Shown here: positions 27,423 to 38,380 of the stretch, piece after piece
Layout of the letters: each line of letters opens with the position of its first letter
Position numbering within the stretch: the stretch's first letter is position 1
From: Rhizobiales bacterium 62-17
Lineage (GTDB): Bacteria > Pseudomonadota > Alphaproteobacteria > Rhizobiales > Beijerinckiaceae
Assembly: GCA_001898965.1 (NCBI GenBank)
Contig: MKVW01000003.1
Coordinates: 547,705-611,704, forward strand
Reading direction: 5' to 3'
Length of the DNA: 64,000 nucleotides
The notes under the pieces: model-generated
Databases searched by the model: none
The model's input: only the letters and a program-made list of their open reading frames with translations
What the model was told of the DNA's origin: nothing
Program-made: the position numbers and the translations under genes

Positions 27423-27523
27423 TCCTGAAGCGAGTTCAGTCCGAGTTACAGAGGGTCACGTTCGGCTCCAATACGAACGCCGAGACCAAGCACCGAGATC
27501 CCGACGCGCCGACCCGCGCTCTG

Positions 27524-28867
27524 GTGATCGGCCCCTATCTGAACGAGCGGAAAGTCGCCTTCGATCCGGCGACCGGCGTGCGGCCGCCTTCAGGGCGGTC
27601 GCCGGCGGCGCGTCTTGACGAGGCGGCGGGTCTTGCGCGCGCCATCGACCTTGACGTGGTCGCGGCCGAGATCGCCATGCTGTCGAAGCTGCGCCCAGCT
27701 ACCTATATCGGTCTCGGCAAGGTCGAGGAATTCGCGGCTCTGGTCAAAGACCAGGATGTCGAGATCGTCATCGTCGATTGCGCCTTGTCGCCGGTGCAGC
27801 AGCGCAACCTCGAAAAAGAATTGCATGCCAAGGTCATCGACCGAACGGGTCTGATCCTCGAAATCTTTGGCCGCCGGGCCCGCACGCGCGAAGGTGCGCT
27901 GCAGGTGGAGCTGGCGCATCTTGCCTATCAACGCTCGCGCCTGGTGCGCTCCTGGACCCACTTGGAACGGCAGCGCGGCGGCTTCGGCTTTCTCGGCGGT
28001 CCTGGCGAAACCCAGATCGAGGCCGACCGTCGGCTCATCCAGGAACGCATCCTCAAGATCGAACGCGATCTGGAAGGCGTGAAGAAGACGCGCGGCCTGC
28101 ATCGCGCCAAGCGCCAGGCCGTGCCTTACCCGGTGGTGGCGCTGGTCGGCTATACCAATGCCGGCAAGTCGACCCTGTTCAATCGCCTGACGCGGGCCGA
28201 AGTGCTCGCCAAGGACATGCTGTTTGCGACGCTCGATCCGACCTTGCGGGCGGTCGCCCTGCCGCATGGCGAAAAGATCATGCTGTCCGACACGGTCGGT
28301 TTCATTTCCGATCTGCCGACGCAGCTCGTCACCGCCTTCCGCGCCACGCTCGAAGAAGTGGTGGAAGCCGATCTGGTGTTGCATGTGCGCGACCTTTCCC
28401 ACGAGGATACGGAAGCGCAGAGCGGCGACGTGGAACAGGTGTTGCGCGATCTGGGCATCGATCCCAATAACGGCCATTTCGTCGAGGTCTGGAACAAGAT
28501 CGACCTGCTCGATCCTTCGCAAGCGGAGGCTTTGCGCACCAGCGTGTCGCGCCGTCCCGTGGAGGAGCGGCCCTTCGTGGTCTCAGCTCTGACGGGGGAA
28601 GGGGTCGAGGACTTATTGAATGGCATCGAGGCGCGGCTGTCGCGCGATCATGTCACCTTCGAATTGCGTCTTGGGCTGCAGGAACAGGATCAACTCGGCT
28701 GGATCTACGACAACATGCAGGTGCTGTCGCGCGACACCGACGAGGACGGTAACGTGCATTTCAAATTGCGCGTGGCGCCCGACATGATCGAGCGATTAGA
28801 GCGGCGTTTGCCGCAGGCGCGCCGTGTGACCGAACGGCGAAGCCGCCGTCGACCGGCCGCCGAATAA
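27524..28867 (+). CDS. hflX: Ribosome-associated GTPase HflX
   Basis: The 447-aa frame encodes HflX, a GTPase that splits stalled ribosomes. G1 is GYTNAGKST, G3 DTVGF and G4 NKID, preceded by the HflX-specific domain (CALSPVQQRNLEK; GGPGETQIEADRR). The first ATG/GTG/TTG in frame is the GTG at 27524, inside the family-conserved TRALVIGPY segment and without a ribosome site. The frame stays open upstream to the hfq stop. A CTG at 27425, 2 nt after that stop and behind GAGGAAGGGGG, is the best candidate for the true start. It ends 1 bp before the convergent permease gene. Confidence 0.92.
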   Translation: MIGPYLNERKVAFDPATGVRPPSGRSPAARLDEAAGLARAIDLDVVAAEIAMLSKLRPATYIGLGKVEEFAALVKDQDVEIVIVDCALSPVQQRNLEKELHAKVIDRTGLILEIFGRRARTREGALQVELAHLAYQRSRLVRSWTHLERQRGGFGFLGGPGETQIEADRRLIQERILKIERDLEGVKKTRGLHRAKRQAVPYPVVALVGYTNAGKSTLFNRLTRAEVLAKDMLFATLDPTLRAVALPHGEKIMLSDTVGFISDLPTQLVTAFRATLEEVVEADLVLHVRDLSHEDTEAQSGDVEQVLRDLGIDPNNGHFVEVWNKIDLLDPSQAEALRTSVSRRPVEERPFVVSALTGEGVEDLLNGIEARLSRDHVTFELRLGLQEQDQLGWIYDNMQVLSRDTDEDGNVHFKLRVAPDMIERLERRLPQARRVTERRSRRRPAAE

Positions 28868-28868
28868 T

Positions 28869-29972
28869 TCACTCCATCCGCGCCCGAAACAGGACGGCCG
28901 AAGCGGTCAATGTCACCGAGGCGATGATGACCAGTGGCCAGGTGTTGGACAGGACATCCAGGGCCGGCATGGCCTTGAGGAAAACGCCTTCGCTGACGAT
29001 GAGGAAATGCTTGGGCGGATTGGCCTGCGCCAAGATCTGCAGCCAGCCCGGCATGTTGTCGACAGGGCTGGCATAGCCCGACAGCAAAGTGGCTGGCACC
29101 GTCACCAGGAACACGCCCAGAAAAGCCTGTTGCTGCGTCTGCGCCAAGGACGAGACCAGCATGCCGACGCCGACGAGCGCCAGCAGATAAAAGGTCAGCG
29201 CCAGATAGAACAATGGGACCGAGCCTGTCAGCGGCACGCCGAAGGCAAACGGGATCAAGATCAGATAGAGCGAGGCGTTGAACAGGCCGACCAGAAAAGG
29301 CGGCACCATTTTGCCGATCAGGATTTCATGGACGCGCAATGGCGAGACCATGAGCTGATCGAACGTACCCAGTTCACGTTCGCGCGCCACTGAGAGCGCC
29401 GTAATGCCAAGGCCGGAGACGGTGCTGATGATGACGATCAGCGCCGGCATGGTGAACCACAGATAATCGAGATTTGGATTGAACCAGTTGGTGAGGACCG
29501 ACAGCGAGCGCGGGCTGGCTGAGGCCGGCGCCAAAGATGCGCCCATTTCACCGACAATGCGCTCGATATAGCCGGAGACGATCTGCGCGGCATTGGAGCG
29601 ACGACCGTCGAAAACCGCTTGAATGGTGGCTGGGCGGCCGGCTTCGATATCGGCGCTGAACCGCTGGTCGATGGAGACGGCGACAATGACCCGCTGATTG
29701 TCGATGGCGCTGCGTAGCTCCTCCGGCGAACGGATCCAGACGAGGCCGCGAATATTGGGGCTGCCGGCCAGCCGTTGCACGAATTCCGTGCTCCATGCGC
29801 CGCTGTCGCGATTGTAGACGCCAACGTCGATGTTCTTGACTTCCAGCGTGGTGGCGAAGCCTAGAACGAACAATTGCACCAGCGGTGGCACCACCAGAAT
29901 GACACGGGCCCTGGGATCGCGCAGGATCGCCCACATCTCCTTCACGATAAGCGCATAAATGCGGCCCCACAC
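28869..29972 (-). CDS. ABC-2 type export permease, YbhR-like
   Basis: This 367-aa membrane protein has one N-terminal segment, a large periplasmic domain (about 45-175) and five C-terminal membrane helices, the ABC2_membrane_3 plan. It is the last gene of a five-gene operon matching E. coli cecR-ybhGFSR and shares one base (TAATG-type overlap) with the preceding permease. The pair forms the channel driven by the fused ATPase. Exported drug or lipid is unknown. Confidence 0.87.
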   Translation of the reverse strand: MWGRIYALIVKEMWAILRDPRARVILVVPPLVQLFVLGFATTLEVKNIDVGVYNRDSGAWSTEFVQRLAGSPNIRGLVWIRSPEELRSAIDNQRVIVAVSIDQRFSADIEAGRPATIQAVFDGRRSNAAQIVSGYIERIVGEMGASLAPASASPRSLSVLTNWFNPNLDYLWFTMPALIVIISTVSGLGITALSVARERELGTFDQLMVSPLRVHEILIGKMVPPFLVGLFNASLYLILIPFAFGVPLTGSVPLFYLALTFYLLALVGVGMLVSSLAQTQQQAFLGVFLVTVPATLLSGYASPVDNMPGWLQILAQANPPKHFLIVSEGVFLKAMPALDVLSNTWPLVIIASVTLTASAVLFRARME

Positions 29973-31098
29973 TAAGCAATCCTCCGGCGGGTCGCGCGGA
30001 TGGCGAGCAGGAAGAAGAAAGCTCCGAAGCCAAGCAGGACCGCGATATTGCGCAGGAACAGCCCCCAGAGATCGCCGACCGCGAACACCGTTTGCAAGGG
30101 CGGAATGACATAGCGCGCCGGCACCACATAGGTGATGAGTTGGATGATGCGCGGCATGGACGTGATTTCAAACAGGAAGCCCGACAGCAGCATGGCCGGC
30201 AGGAAAGCCGAGAGGAGCGCGACCTGACTGGCGACGAACTGGTTCTTGGTGACGGCGGAGATGAGCAGCCCTTGGCCGAGTGCCGGCACCAGAAAGGCCG
30301 AAGCGATGGCAAGCAGGGCCAGAGCCGAACCGAGAAACGGCACGCCGAAAACGAAGATCGCGATCAGCGTGCAGATGGTCATCGAGCACAGGCCGAGGAT
30401 GAAATAGGGGATGACCTTGGTGGCTAGAAATTCGGCCATGCCGATGGGTGTTGCCAGCAGAGCTTCCATGGTGCCGCGCTCCCATTCGCGCGCGACGACC
30501 AGGGCCGTCAGCAGCGTGCCGATCATCGTCATGACGATGGCGATCGAGCCGGGCACCAGGAAATAGCGGCTGGTCAATTCCGGGTTGAACCAGAAACGTT
30601 GGGCGAGGCTGATGGGCGGCAGCGGCTGCACGCCCCGTTCGTCGGCAAGGCCCGCCGCCCAACTGGCGCGAATGCCCTCGGCATAAGCGGCGACGAAGCC
30701 CGCCGTATTTGGCATCGAGCCATCGGTGATGACCTGGATTGAAGCTGGATCGCCGCGACTGTCGAGGCGGCGGCCAAAGTCGGGCGGAATGACGATGATG
30801 CCGCGAATGTTGCCGGCGACAAGATCGGCCTTCAGCGAAGCGACATCGCGGCTGCCTGTGACTTCGAACCAGCCGGAACGTTCATAAGCCGTGGCGAGGC
30901 TACGGGCCTGGGCGCTCGTATCCTGCAAGGCAAGACCGATCTTGACCCGCGCGGTATCGAGCGAGACGCCGTAGCCGAAGAGGAACAGCAGGATCATCGG
31001 CAGGACGAAAGCGATGAGAAAGGTCGAGGGATCGCGTACGATCTGCAATGTTTCCTTGACGAGGAGCGCGGTGAAGCGTTGCCGGTTGAAGGCGCTCA

Positions 31099-31099
<1 letters not shown>
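29972..31099 (-). CDS. ABC-2 type export permease, YbhS-like
   Basis: A 375-aa ABC-2 permease with the same plan as the next gene: an N-terminal helix (FLIAFVLPMILLFLFGYGV), a periplasmic domain and five C-terminal helices, ending in a basic RATRRRIA tail. It overlaps both neighbours by one base, so ATPase, YbhS-like and YbhR-like subunits should be made in fixed proportion. Two different permeases indicate a heterodimeric channel. Confidence 0.87.
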
Positions 31100-32841
<1,742 letters not shown>

Positions 32842-32842
32842 C

Positions 32843-33844
32843 TCACCGACCTCCCGGCCGCGCGTCCGGGATGGTGACGGTGACGGGCTGGCCTTGGCGC
32901 AGGGCATCGTCGGGATCGGTAACGATGATGCGCAGGCGGTAGACAAGATCGGTGCGCAGGCTTTCCGTCTGCACCGATTTCGGTGTGAATTCCGCCGTCG
33001 GCGAGATGAAGCCGATGGTGCCGCGATAGAGTTTTGGATTGCCGTCGCTTTTCACCCGCGCCTCCATGCCGGGCGAGATGCGGCCGAGATCGGGTTCCGA
33101 CACATAGGCGCGCACACGCAGTGGCCGATCGATGGTGAGGGTGAAGACGGATTCGCCGGTTTGAACGATGGCACCAGGTTCGCGCGCCCGCGTCAGGATC
33201 GTCCCCGAGGATGGAGCCTTGAGCGTCGTATCGGCGAGGTCGGTCTGCGCCTTGTCGCGTTGCGCGACGGCGGCGGCATATTGCGCTTCCGCCGAAGCGA
33301 CATCTTCCTTGCGGAAGCCGGCGCGCATCAGCGACAGCGATTGCTCGGCGGCGGCCAGGCGCGCCTGATCGGCCTTGAACTGCGCTTCGGAGAGATCGTA
33401 CTGCGCCTGGCTGACCGTGCCGGTCTTGAAGAGCTGCGAGCGGCGCTCGAAATCCTGGCGGGTCTGCACCAGCGAAGCGCGTCGTTCGGCGACGCTCGCT
33501 TCAGCCTGGGCGATGTCCTGCGGCCGATTGCCGGCGCGGCGCTTGTCGCGTTCGGCACCGGCGACATCGACCTGCGCTTGCGCGGCATTCAGCGCATCGG
33601 TCAGCGGCTTGGGATCGAGTTGCGCCAGAACGGTTCCCGCTTCCACATGCGCGCCTTCCTCCACCGGCATGGCGGCAATGCGGCCGGGCACGCGGAAGCC
33701 GAGATCGACGGAACGGATATCGACATTGCCGTAGAGGGCGAGGGGCCCTCCAACCTGGGGCGCCAAGAGGCCGAAGCCATGGGTGATGTAAGCGGCGATG
33801 GCCAGCGCCGCGAGCAGCACGAGGATGATGAGCCGTGTTCTCAT
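32843..33844 (-). CDS. HlyD-family periplasmic adaptor, YbhG-like
   Basis: This 333-aa membrane-fusion protein has an N-terminal signal anchor (LIILVLLAALAIAAYI), a lipoyl/barrel-sandwich domain beginning near VDIRSVDLGFRVPGRI, a long alpha-helical hairpin rich in Ala/Gln/Arg (about 90-210), and a beta-barrel. It links the ABC exporter to an outer-membrane channel, which must be encoded elsewhere. The ATG at 33844 follows GAGGA, 10 bp after the TetR stop. Confidence 0.88.
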   Translation of the reverse strand: MRTRLIILVLLAALAIAAYITHGFGLLAPQVGGPLALYGNVDIRSVDLGFRVPGRIAAMPVEEGAHVEAGTVLAQLDPKPLTDALNAAQAQVDVAGAERDKRRAGNRPQDIAQAEASVAERRASLVQTRQDFERRSQLFKTGTVSQAQYDLSEAQFKADQARLAAAEQSLSLMRAGFRKEDVASAEAQYAAAVAQRDKAQTDLADTTLKAPSSGTILTRAREPGAIVQTGESVFTLTIDRPLRVRAYVSEPDLGRISPGMEARVKSDGNPKLYRGTIGFISPTAEFTPKSVQTESLRTDLVYRLRIIVTDPDDALRQGQPVTVTIPDARPGGR

Positions 33845-33854
33845 GGCAAGGTCC

Positions 33855-34526
33855 TCATGGCAGGTCTTCGATGTTGTTGGAGAGGATTGCCCGGCAGTGG
33901 GCATGAACCGCGCGGCGGATTTTTGCGGCGTGAACGGGATCAATGTCGTCCCATTCCATGAAACGCAGCGCGGTGGCGCGCGCGACGCGGAAGACAACGA
34001 TCTGACCGAGAATGCTGACCACCTTGAGACGCGCGTCTTCTCGGCTCCAGCGGCCATTGCCGTAGTGCTCGACAAGCGCGATTACACGGCCGGCGACCCG
34101 ATCGAAGATGTGCCGATAGAGAATTTGAAAGGCTTCGGTCGGCTCCATCTGCTCGCGCACGATGAAACGCGCCCAGGCCGCGCTCTGCGGATTGAGCATG
34201 AGGCCGAGCATACCGTCGACCACGGTGAGGATATGGGGGAGGGCTTCTTCGGGCTTGATCTTGTCGATCGAGGGAAGGAGAGCGAGGGCCGGACCCAGAC
34301 CGCTTTCGATCTTTTCGGCAATGTGCCGGGCGGTGGCGAGATAGAGCCCTTCCTTGCCGCCATAGTGATAGGTGATCGACGACATGGCCGTGTCCGCCGC
34401 CGCGGCCAGAGCGCGGGTGCTGACGCCTTCGAGGCCCTTACGCCCGAAAAGGTCGACGGCCGTCTCCAGCAAGCGATCGTTGGTCGGGGCAGACAGGGGT
34501 TCTGACTTTTGGGGCTTCTTGCTCAT
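33855..34526 (-). CDS. TetR-family repressor, CecR/YbiH-like
   Basis: The 223-aa protein has a TetR HTH at about 14-60 (GVSTRALAAAADTAMSSITYHYGGKEGLY) and a C-terminal domain resembling CecR (YbiH). In E. coli CecR represses the ybhGFSR efflux genes and affects antibiotic sensitivity. Here the regulator is the first gene of the operon, and a perfect 14-bp palindrome (34540-34553) lies 14 bp before its start, so autorepression of the whole efflux unit is the natural model. Confidence 0.88.
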   Translation of the reverse strand: MSKKPQKSEPLSAPTNDRLLETAVDLFGRKGLEGVSTRALAAAADTAMSSITYHYGGKEGLYLATARHIAEKIESGLGPALALLPSIDKIKPEEALPHILTVVDGMLGLMLNPQSAAWARFIVREQMEPTEAFQILYRHIFDRVAGRVIALVEHYGNGRWSREDARLKVVSILGQIVVFRVARATALRFMEWDDIDPVHAAKIRRAVHAHCRAILSNNIEDLP

Positions 34527-34539
34527 GCCTGATGATTAA

Positions 34540-34553
34540 TTCGTTCGAACGAA
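34540..34553. promoter_or_regulatory. Perfect palindrome, probable TetR/CecR-like operator
   Basis: TTCGTTC-GAACGAA is a perfect 14-bp palindrome immediately upstream of the TetR gene. Read leftward, it lies just after a TTGACT hexamer (minus strand, about 34559-34564), so a bound repressor dimer would cover the spacer of the operon promoter. The -10 sequence is weak. Confidence 0.55.
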
Positions 34554-34752
34554 CTAGTCAATGAATATGTCAGTTCCACACCTTGGAGCGGCGGCTTGCG
34601 GGAATATAAAATATTGTTATTACGATGGAATAAGAGATTTCTCAGGCCGCCGGAGCGCAAGTAGAGGGGCGAGCGATGGCGGTGGCTGATCGGCGTTTCC
34701 TCGCCGTGCCGATGCACGGAGCGTCATGAGGCCTGTTCCAGGCACTTCTCGT

Positions 34753-35100
34753 TCAAGCGCGTTCCAGCAGGCTCAGGACGAGCGTCACGCAGGCGGAAAA
34801 GGCAAGCAGTGATGCCAAGGGGATAACGATCGCTGTCCGGCGGAAGCCTTTGGCATTCAGCCCCATTGCAACAAAGGGAGCGAGCAGAACCATCGGAATG
34901 CCGGCGTAAAAGGACGCTTGATAGAGCAGCATGGCCCGATGTTTCGTCTGCGGGTCGGTGGGCCATTGCGCGAAGCCAAGCGCGAAAGGCGACATGTACC
35001 AGAGAAAACCGAAGACTATTCCAATGGCGATCATGGCGGCGATGTAGAGGCCGAACCAGAAACGGCCGGTTTGATCGATGGACTTGATCTTATGGCTCAC
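34753..35100 (-). CDS. Uncharacterised small membrane protein (115 aa)
   Basis: I do not recognise the family. Three hydrophobic segments are clear (about 14-36, 60-78 and 88-110), joined by short polar loops, so it is an integral inner-membrane protein. It starts with GTG at 35100 inside the mazG stop (GTGA overlap), so it is translationally coupled to mazG. The coupling need not imply a shared function. Confidence 0.65.
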   Translation of the reverse strand: MSHKIKSIDQTGRFWFGLYIAAMIAIGIVFGFLWYMSPFALGFAQWPTDPQTKHRAMLLYQASFYAGIPMVLLAPFVAMGLNAKGFRRTAIVIPLASLLAFSACVTLVLSLLERA

Positions 35101-35933
35101 GAGCCCGCCCGCTCGGCCGCCTTGGCTGCATTCCAGAGCGCATCCATTTCTTCGAGCGTGGCATCGGTGGGCTTGCGCCCCTGATCGCGCAAGGCGGCTT
35201 CGATGAAGGCGAAGCGGCGGGCGAATTTGGCGTTGGTCGTGCGCAACGACGCTTCCGGATCGGCATCGGCGTGGCGAGCCAGGTTGACGACGGCGAACAG
35301 GAGATCGCCGATCTCGGCTGCGACGGCGGACGCATCGCCAGCATCAAGCTCGGCGTCGATCTCGTCGCATTCCTCTCTGATCTTCGCGAGCACCTGACGT
35401 GCGTCGTTCCAATCGAAGCCGACGGCGCCAGCCTTCTGTTGCAATTTGAGCGCGCGGGTCAGCGCGGGCAGGGGTGTCGGCACGCCGTCGAGAACGCTGG
35501 CCGGTTTGTCGTCCGCCGCGAGACCAGCGACGGCACGCTCGCGCACGCGCAGAGCTTTTTCCTCGGCCTTGATCTCGGACCAAAGTTTTTTGACCGCATC
35601 CGGCGGAAGGTCGCGCGCGGCGCCGAAGACGTGCGGATGGCGGCGGATCATTTTAGCGGTGATGGCTTCGACCACGGCGGGAAAGTCGAAGGCGCCGCGT
35701 TCCTCGGCCATGCGGGCGTGGAACACCACCTGCAGCAACAGGTCGCCGAGTTCGTCCTTCAAATCGGCGAGGTCGCCTCGTTCGATCGCGTCGGCGACTT
35801 CATAGGCTTCTTCGATCGTATAAGGCGCGATCGAGGCGAAGTCCTGTTCGAGATCCCAAGGGCAACCGCCATCGGGACTGCGGAGCTGCGCCATGATGGC
35901 GAGAAGATCGGCGATATCACGCGAGGGTTTCAT
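35097..35933 (-). CDS. mazG: Nucleoside triphosphate pyrophosphohydrolase MazG
   Basis: This 278-aa protein has two MazG all-alpha NTP-PPase domains. The first shows CPWDLEQ and EEAYEVADAI near 24-50 followed by DELGDLLLQVVFHA; the second shows EECDEIDAEL and AEIGDLLFAVVNLARH. MazG hydrolyses (d)NTPs and aberrant nucleotides, sanitising the pool. In Rhizobiales it commonly follows hflX; here the efflux operon separates them. No strong ribosome site precedes the ATG. Confidence 0.92.
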   Translation of the reverse strand: MKPSRDIADLLAIMAQLRSPDGGCPWDLEQDFASIAPYTIEEAYEVADAIERGDLADLKDELGDLLLQVVFHARMAEERGAFDFPAVVEAITAKMIRRHPHVFGAARDLPPDAVKKLWSEIKAEEKALRVRERAVAGLAADDKPASVLDGVPTPLPALTRALKLQQKAGAVGFDWNDARQVLAKIREECDEIDAELDAGDASAVAAEIGDLLFAVVNLARHADADPEASLRTTNAKFARRFAFIEAALRDQGRKPTDATLEEMDALWNAAKAAERAGS

Positions 35934-35966
35934 GCGAGGCGCTTGTGCTTTGACCGTGCGCTCTTC

Positions 35967-36004
35967 TCAAAGCAAAACGCGCCGCAGGGCAAGTGCGGCG
36001 CGTT
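35967..36004 (-). terminator. Intrinsic terminator after the cold-shock gene
   Basis: AACGCGCCGCA (35976-35986) pairs perfectly over 11 bp with TGCGGCGCGTT (35994-36004) around a 7-nt loop. On the minus strand the stem runs into TTTTGCTTT. It separates the cold-shock gene from mazG on the same strand. Confidence 0.85.
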
Positions 36005-36028
36005 GAATTTAATTGAAGCCTCAAGCGA

Positions 36029-36715
36029 TCAGGCGAGACCGATCGACACAGCTTCACGGCCCTTCGGCGTTTCGACCACACGCATGGTCACCGCCTGGCC
36101 TTCGACCAGTTGGGTGATGCCGGCCGGACGCAGGGTCGAGATGTGCACGAACACATCCTTGCCGCCGTCATCGCTGGCGACGAAGCCGAAGCCCTTGGTC
36201 ATGTCGAACCACTTGACCTTGCCGCCGAGTTCCACGGCCGTCGACGGATCGGGACCACGGCGTTGACCGCCGAAGCCACCACCACCGCCGCCACGGTCTC
36301 CGCCACCGCCACGCGGACCGTCGAACGAACGGGCCGGACGCGGGGACGTGTCTGCGGTTGACAGGTCGACCTCGAGCACGCGGGTCACCTGCATGCCCTT
36401 GGCGCCTTGCGCGGTCGTGACCTTCAGCTTGGCGCCCGGAGGCACGGTCTCATAACCGGCAGCCTGGAGCTGGCCGATATGCAGGAACGCATCGCCGGAC
36501 CCGTTGCCGAGCTCGACGAAACCAAAGCCTTTGTCGCCCTTGAACCATTTCACAGTGGCGTCGACTGTCGGGGGAGCTACGCCACCGAAGTCCGGGGGCG
36601 GGAACGGCGAGCCGCCGCCGAACTGTGATCTCGGCTGACGCATCGGCGGAAAATCCATCGGTCCGTCATCGTCAAAGCCCCGCCGCCTGGGTCTAAAATC
36701 CTTACCTTTGCTCAT
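36029..36715 (-). CDS. Protein with two cold-shock domains
   Basis: This 228-aa protein contains two CspA-type domains: about 66-130 ([13 protein letters not shown]) and about 165-228 ([26 protein letters not shown]). A glycine/arginine-rich linker (about 138-160) joins them, and a charged, proline-rich N-terminal 60 residues precedes them. Such double-domain forms are common in alphaproteobacteria and bind single-stranded RNA or DNA. Start chosen at 36715 (MSKGKDF); a promoter about 110 bp upstream would give a long 5' leader like those of cold-shock mRNAs. A terminator follows. Confidence 0.88.
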   Translation of the reverse strand: MSKGKDFRPRRRGFDDDGPMDFPPMRQPRSQFGGGSPFPPPDFGGVAPPTVDATVKWFKGDKGFGFVELGNGSGDAFLHIGQLQAAGYETVPPGAKLKVTTAQGAKGMQVTRVLEVDLSTADTSPRPARSFDGPRGGGGDRGGGGGGFGGQRRGPDPSTAVELGGKVKWFDMTKGFGFVASDDGGKDVFVHISTLRPAGITQLVEGQAVTMRVVETPKGREAVSIGLA

Positions 36716-36831
36716 CGTGTTCTCGTCAGTCTCCGCCAAACAGGCCGCCAGCCTGTGATTTCGTAAGCGCGCGAGCCGACGCTCGGTCGAAACGGGTGTT
36801 TCGAACCGCTGGTTCTGCATCATGCGGGTCA

Positions 36832-36860
36832 ATTGCGTGACCGCGAAAATGTGTTGTCAA
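36832..36860 (-). promoter_or_regulatory. Candidate promoter of the cold-shock gene
   Basis: On the minus strand a perfect TTGACA (36855-36860) is followed after 17 bp by CGCAAT (36832-36837), a poor -10. Transcription from about 36825 would give a 5' leader of some 110 nt before the ATG at 36715. Confidence 0.4.
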
Positions 36861-37254
36861 AACCGGACCTGCCGCGCCTACGAAACATGAGTGTAGCAGG
36901 CCCCTTTGAATTCCGCCATCTGTCCACAATAATTATTTTGCTCTACGGGGTTCCGCGACACAAAATATTCGCATTCCGGGGAATGTCTTCGACGAACGAT
37001 GCAAGGCCATCTGATACGGGCGTCGGTGCAAAAGCGCGTGTTTACGGTGCAATCCTCGTCGTTTTATGGCGCGGCACGGCGGGCGGGCTCAAGTGAGGAC
37101 GCTCGGCCGAACTCAGTTCGTTGCCTAACAATGCAGGTCGCCGTTGGGGCCTAACATTCTCTTGTCATTGACTTGGCCCTATGGCGCCGAATCAAACCCG
37201 GTGCAAAGCTGTTAAGTCATTGGGCGGGCCCAATATATTGAAAAATCGTGGATT

Positions 37255-37284
37255 TTGACCGTTGGAATTCTTATAAGCTAAATA
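37255..37284 (+). promoter_or_regulatory. Candidate promoter of the tctCBA operon
   Basis: TTGACC (37255-37260) and TAAATA (37279-37284) are separated by 18 bp in AT-rich DNA about 70 bp before the tctC start. The -35 is good and the -10 weak. No regulator gene or clear operator was found beside it. Confidence 0.35.
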
Positions 37285-37351
37285 TATGGGTTATTGATTT
37301 TATGAGTTTGGTGAGCTAGCAGACCGGGGCGCCTTACAGGGAGGAGCCCTA

Positions 37352-38308
37352 ATGAAATTCGTTCACGCCGTTTGTGCTGTTGTCTTATCCGCCGCCGTCT
37401 GCCTGCCGACCCAGGCGCAGAATTTTCCCGATCGCCCGATCAAGCTGGTGGTGCCGTTCGCGGCTGGCGGCGTGGTCGATATTTCTGGACGTATGATCGC
37501 CAAATCCTTGGCTTCGCAGCTCGGCAAGCCGGTCGTGGTGGAAAACAAGCCCGGCGGCTTTGGCATGATCGCGGCGGAAAGCGTCGCGAAAGCCACGCCC
37601 GATGGCTACACGCTGCTCATCGATGCGCAGGGGCTCGTCATGAATCCGAGCCTGCGCAAGGCGCCCTATGATCCCTTGGCCGATCTCGAACCGGTCGGGC
37701 AGATCATGAGCATGCCCTTCACCGTTGGCGTGAATCCGAAGCTCGGGTTGAACAGCCTGCAAGACCTGGTTGCCTATGCCAAGAAGAACCCGGGCAAGCT
37801 CAACGCGGCGTCGTCAGGCACGTCTTCCCAGCTCGCGGTGGCGCTGTTCGGCCTGAAAACCGGCATCGATTTCCAGGTGATCTCCTATCAAGGCGCGGCG
37901 CCGGCCGCGACGGCGGTGATCAGCGGCGAAAGCGACTTCATCGTTCTGGACCTGGCCAATCTCTCCCAACACATCACATCGGGTGGCGTGAAAGGATTGG
38001 CCGTCACCGGCGATACGCGCGTCGAAGGCTTCCCGGATATTCCGACCGTGACCGAACTGGGCATGCCGGACTTCGACATCACCAGCTGGTTCGCCGTGTT
38101 CCGCCCGAAGAAGGTGCCGGCTGACGTAGCCGCTCTTCTCGAAAAGGCTTTCACCAACGCCGTGCAATCGGAAGAGATGCAGCGCTACATTCGCGAGCGG
38201 AGCGCCCGGCCGAGCAAATTGGACCGCGCAAAATTCTCCGAAGCCTATGCCAACGAGGTCGCCCTGTGGGCGCGTGTCGTGCGCGAGGCGAACATCAAGG
38301 CGGATTGA
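37352..38308 (+). CDS. tctC: Tripartite tricarboxylate transporter binding protein TctC
   Basis: This 318-aa Bug-family protein has a signal peptide (AVVLSAAVCLPTQAQ) and family landmarks IKLVVPFAAGGVVD, VVVENKPGGFG and SYQGAAPAAT. As the receptor of the complete TctCBA system it captures a carboxylate in the periplasm. GGGAGGAG precedes the ATG. It is the only one of the four Bug genes in the window that lies next to membrane subunits. Confidence 0.9.
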   Translation: MKFVHAVCAVVLSAAVCLPTQAQNFPDRPIKLVVPFAAGGVVDISGRMIAKSLASQLGKPVVVENKPGGFGMIAAESVAKATPDGYTLLIDAQGLVMNPSLRKAPYDPLADLEPVGQIMSMPFTVGVNPKLGLNSLQDLVAYAKKNPGKLNAASSGTSSQLAVALFGLKTGIDFQVISYQGAAPAATAVISGESDFIVLDLANLSQHITSGGVKGLAVTGDTRVEGFPDIPTVTELGMPDFDITSWFAVFRPKKVPADVAALLEKAFTNAVQSEEMQRYIRERSARPSKLDRAKFSEAYANEVALWARVVREANIKAD

Positions 38309-38380
38309 TCCGCCTTCGCCATCCCAAGATCACCAAGAGCTGCTCGCAACCGGGCAGGGCTGCCGGGGAGCGAGCCGATC

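Larger units (their letters stand above)
36716..37351. other. Divergent intergenic region, cold-shock gene / tctC
   Basis: This 636-bp gap contains no convincing gene; a frame at 36833-37096 (+) has no family resemblance or ribosome site. It holds the long leader and promoter of the cold-shock gene on the left and, from about 37150, AT-rich DNA carrying the tctC promoter candidate. ATATATTGAAAAA and AAATATATGG runs stand out from the GC-rich surroundings. Confidence 0.55.

Noticed and set aside
35271-36266. 331-codon plus-strand frame
   Set aside because: Antisense to mazG and the cold-shock gene and crosses a terminator between them.
36833-37096. 87-codon plus-strand frame in the cold-shock/tctC gap
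   Set aside because: No ribosome site, no recognisable domain, and it overlaps the cold-shock gene promoter.
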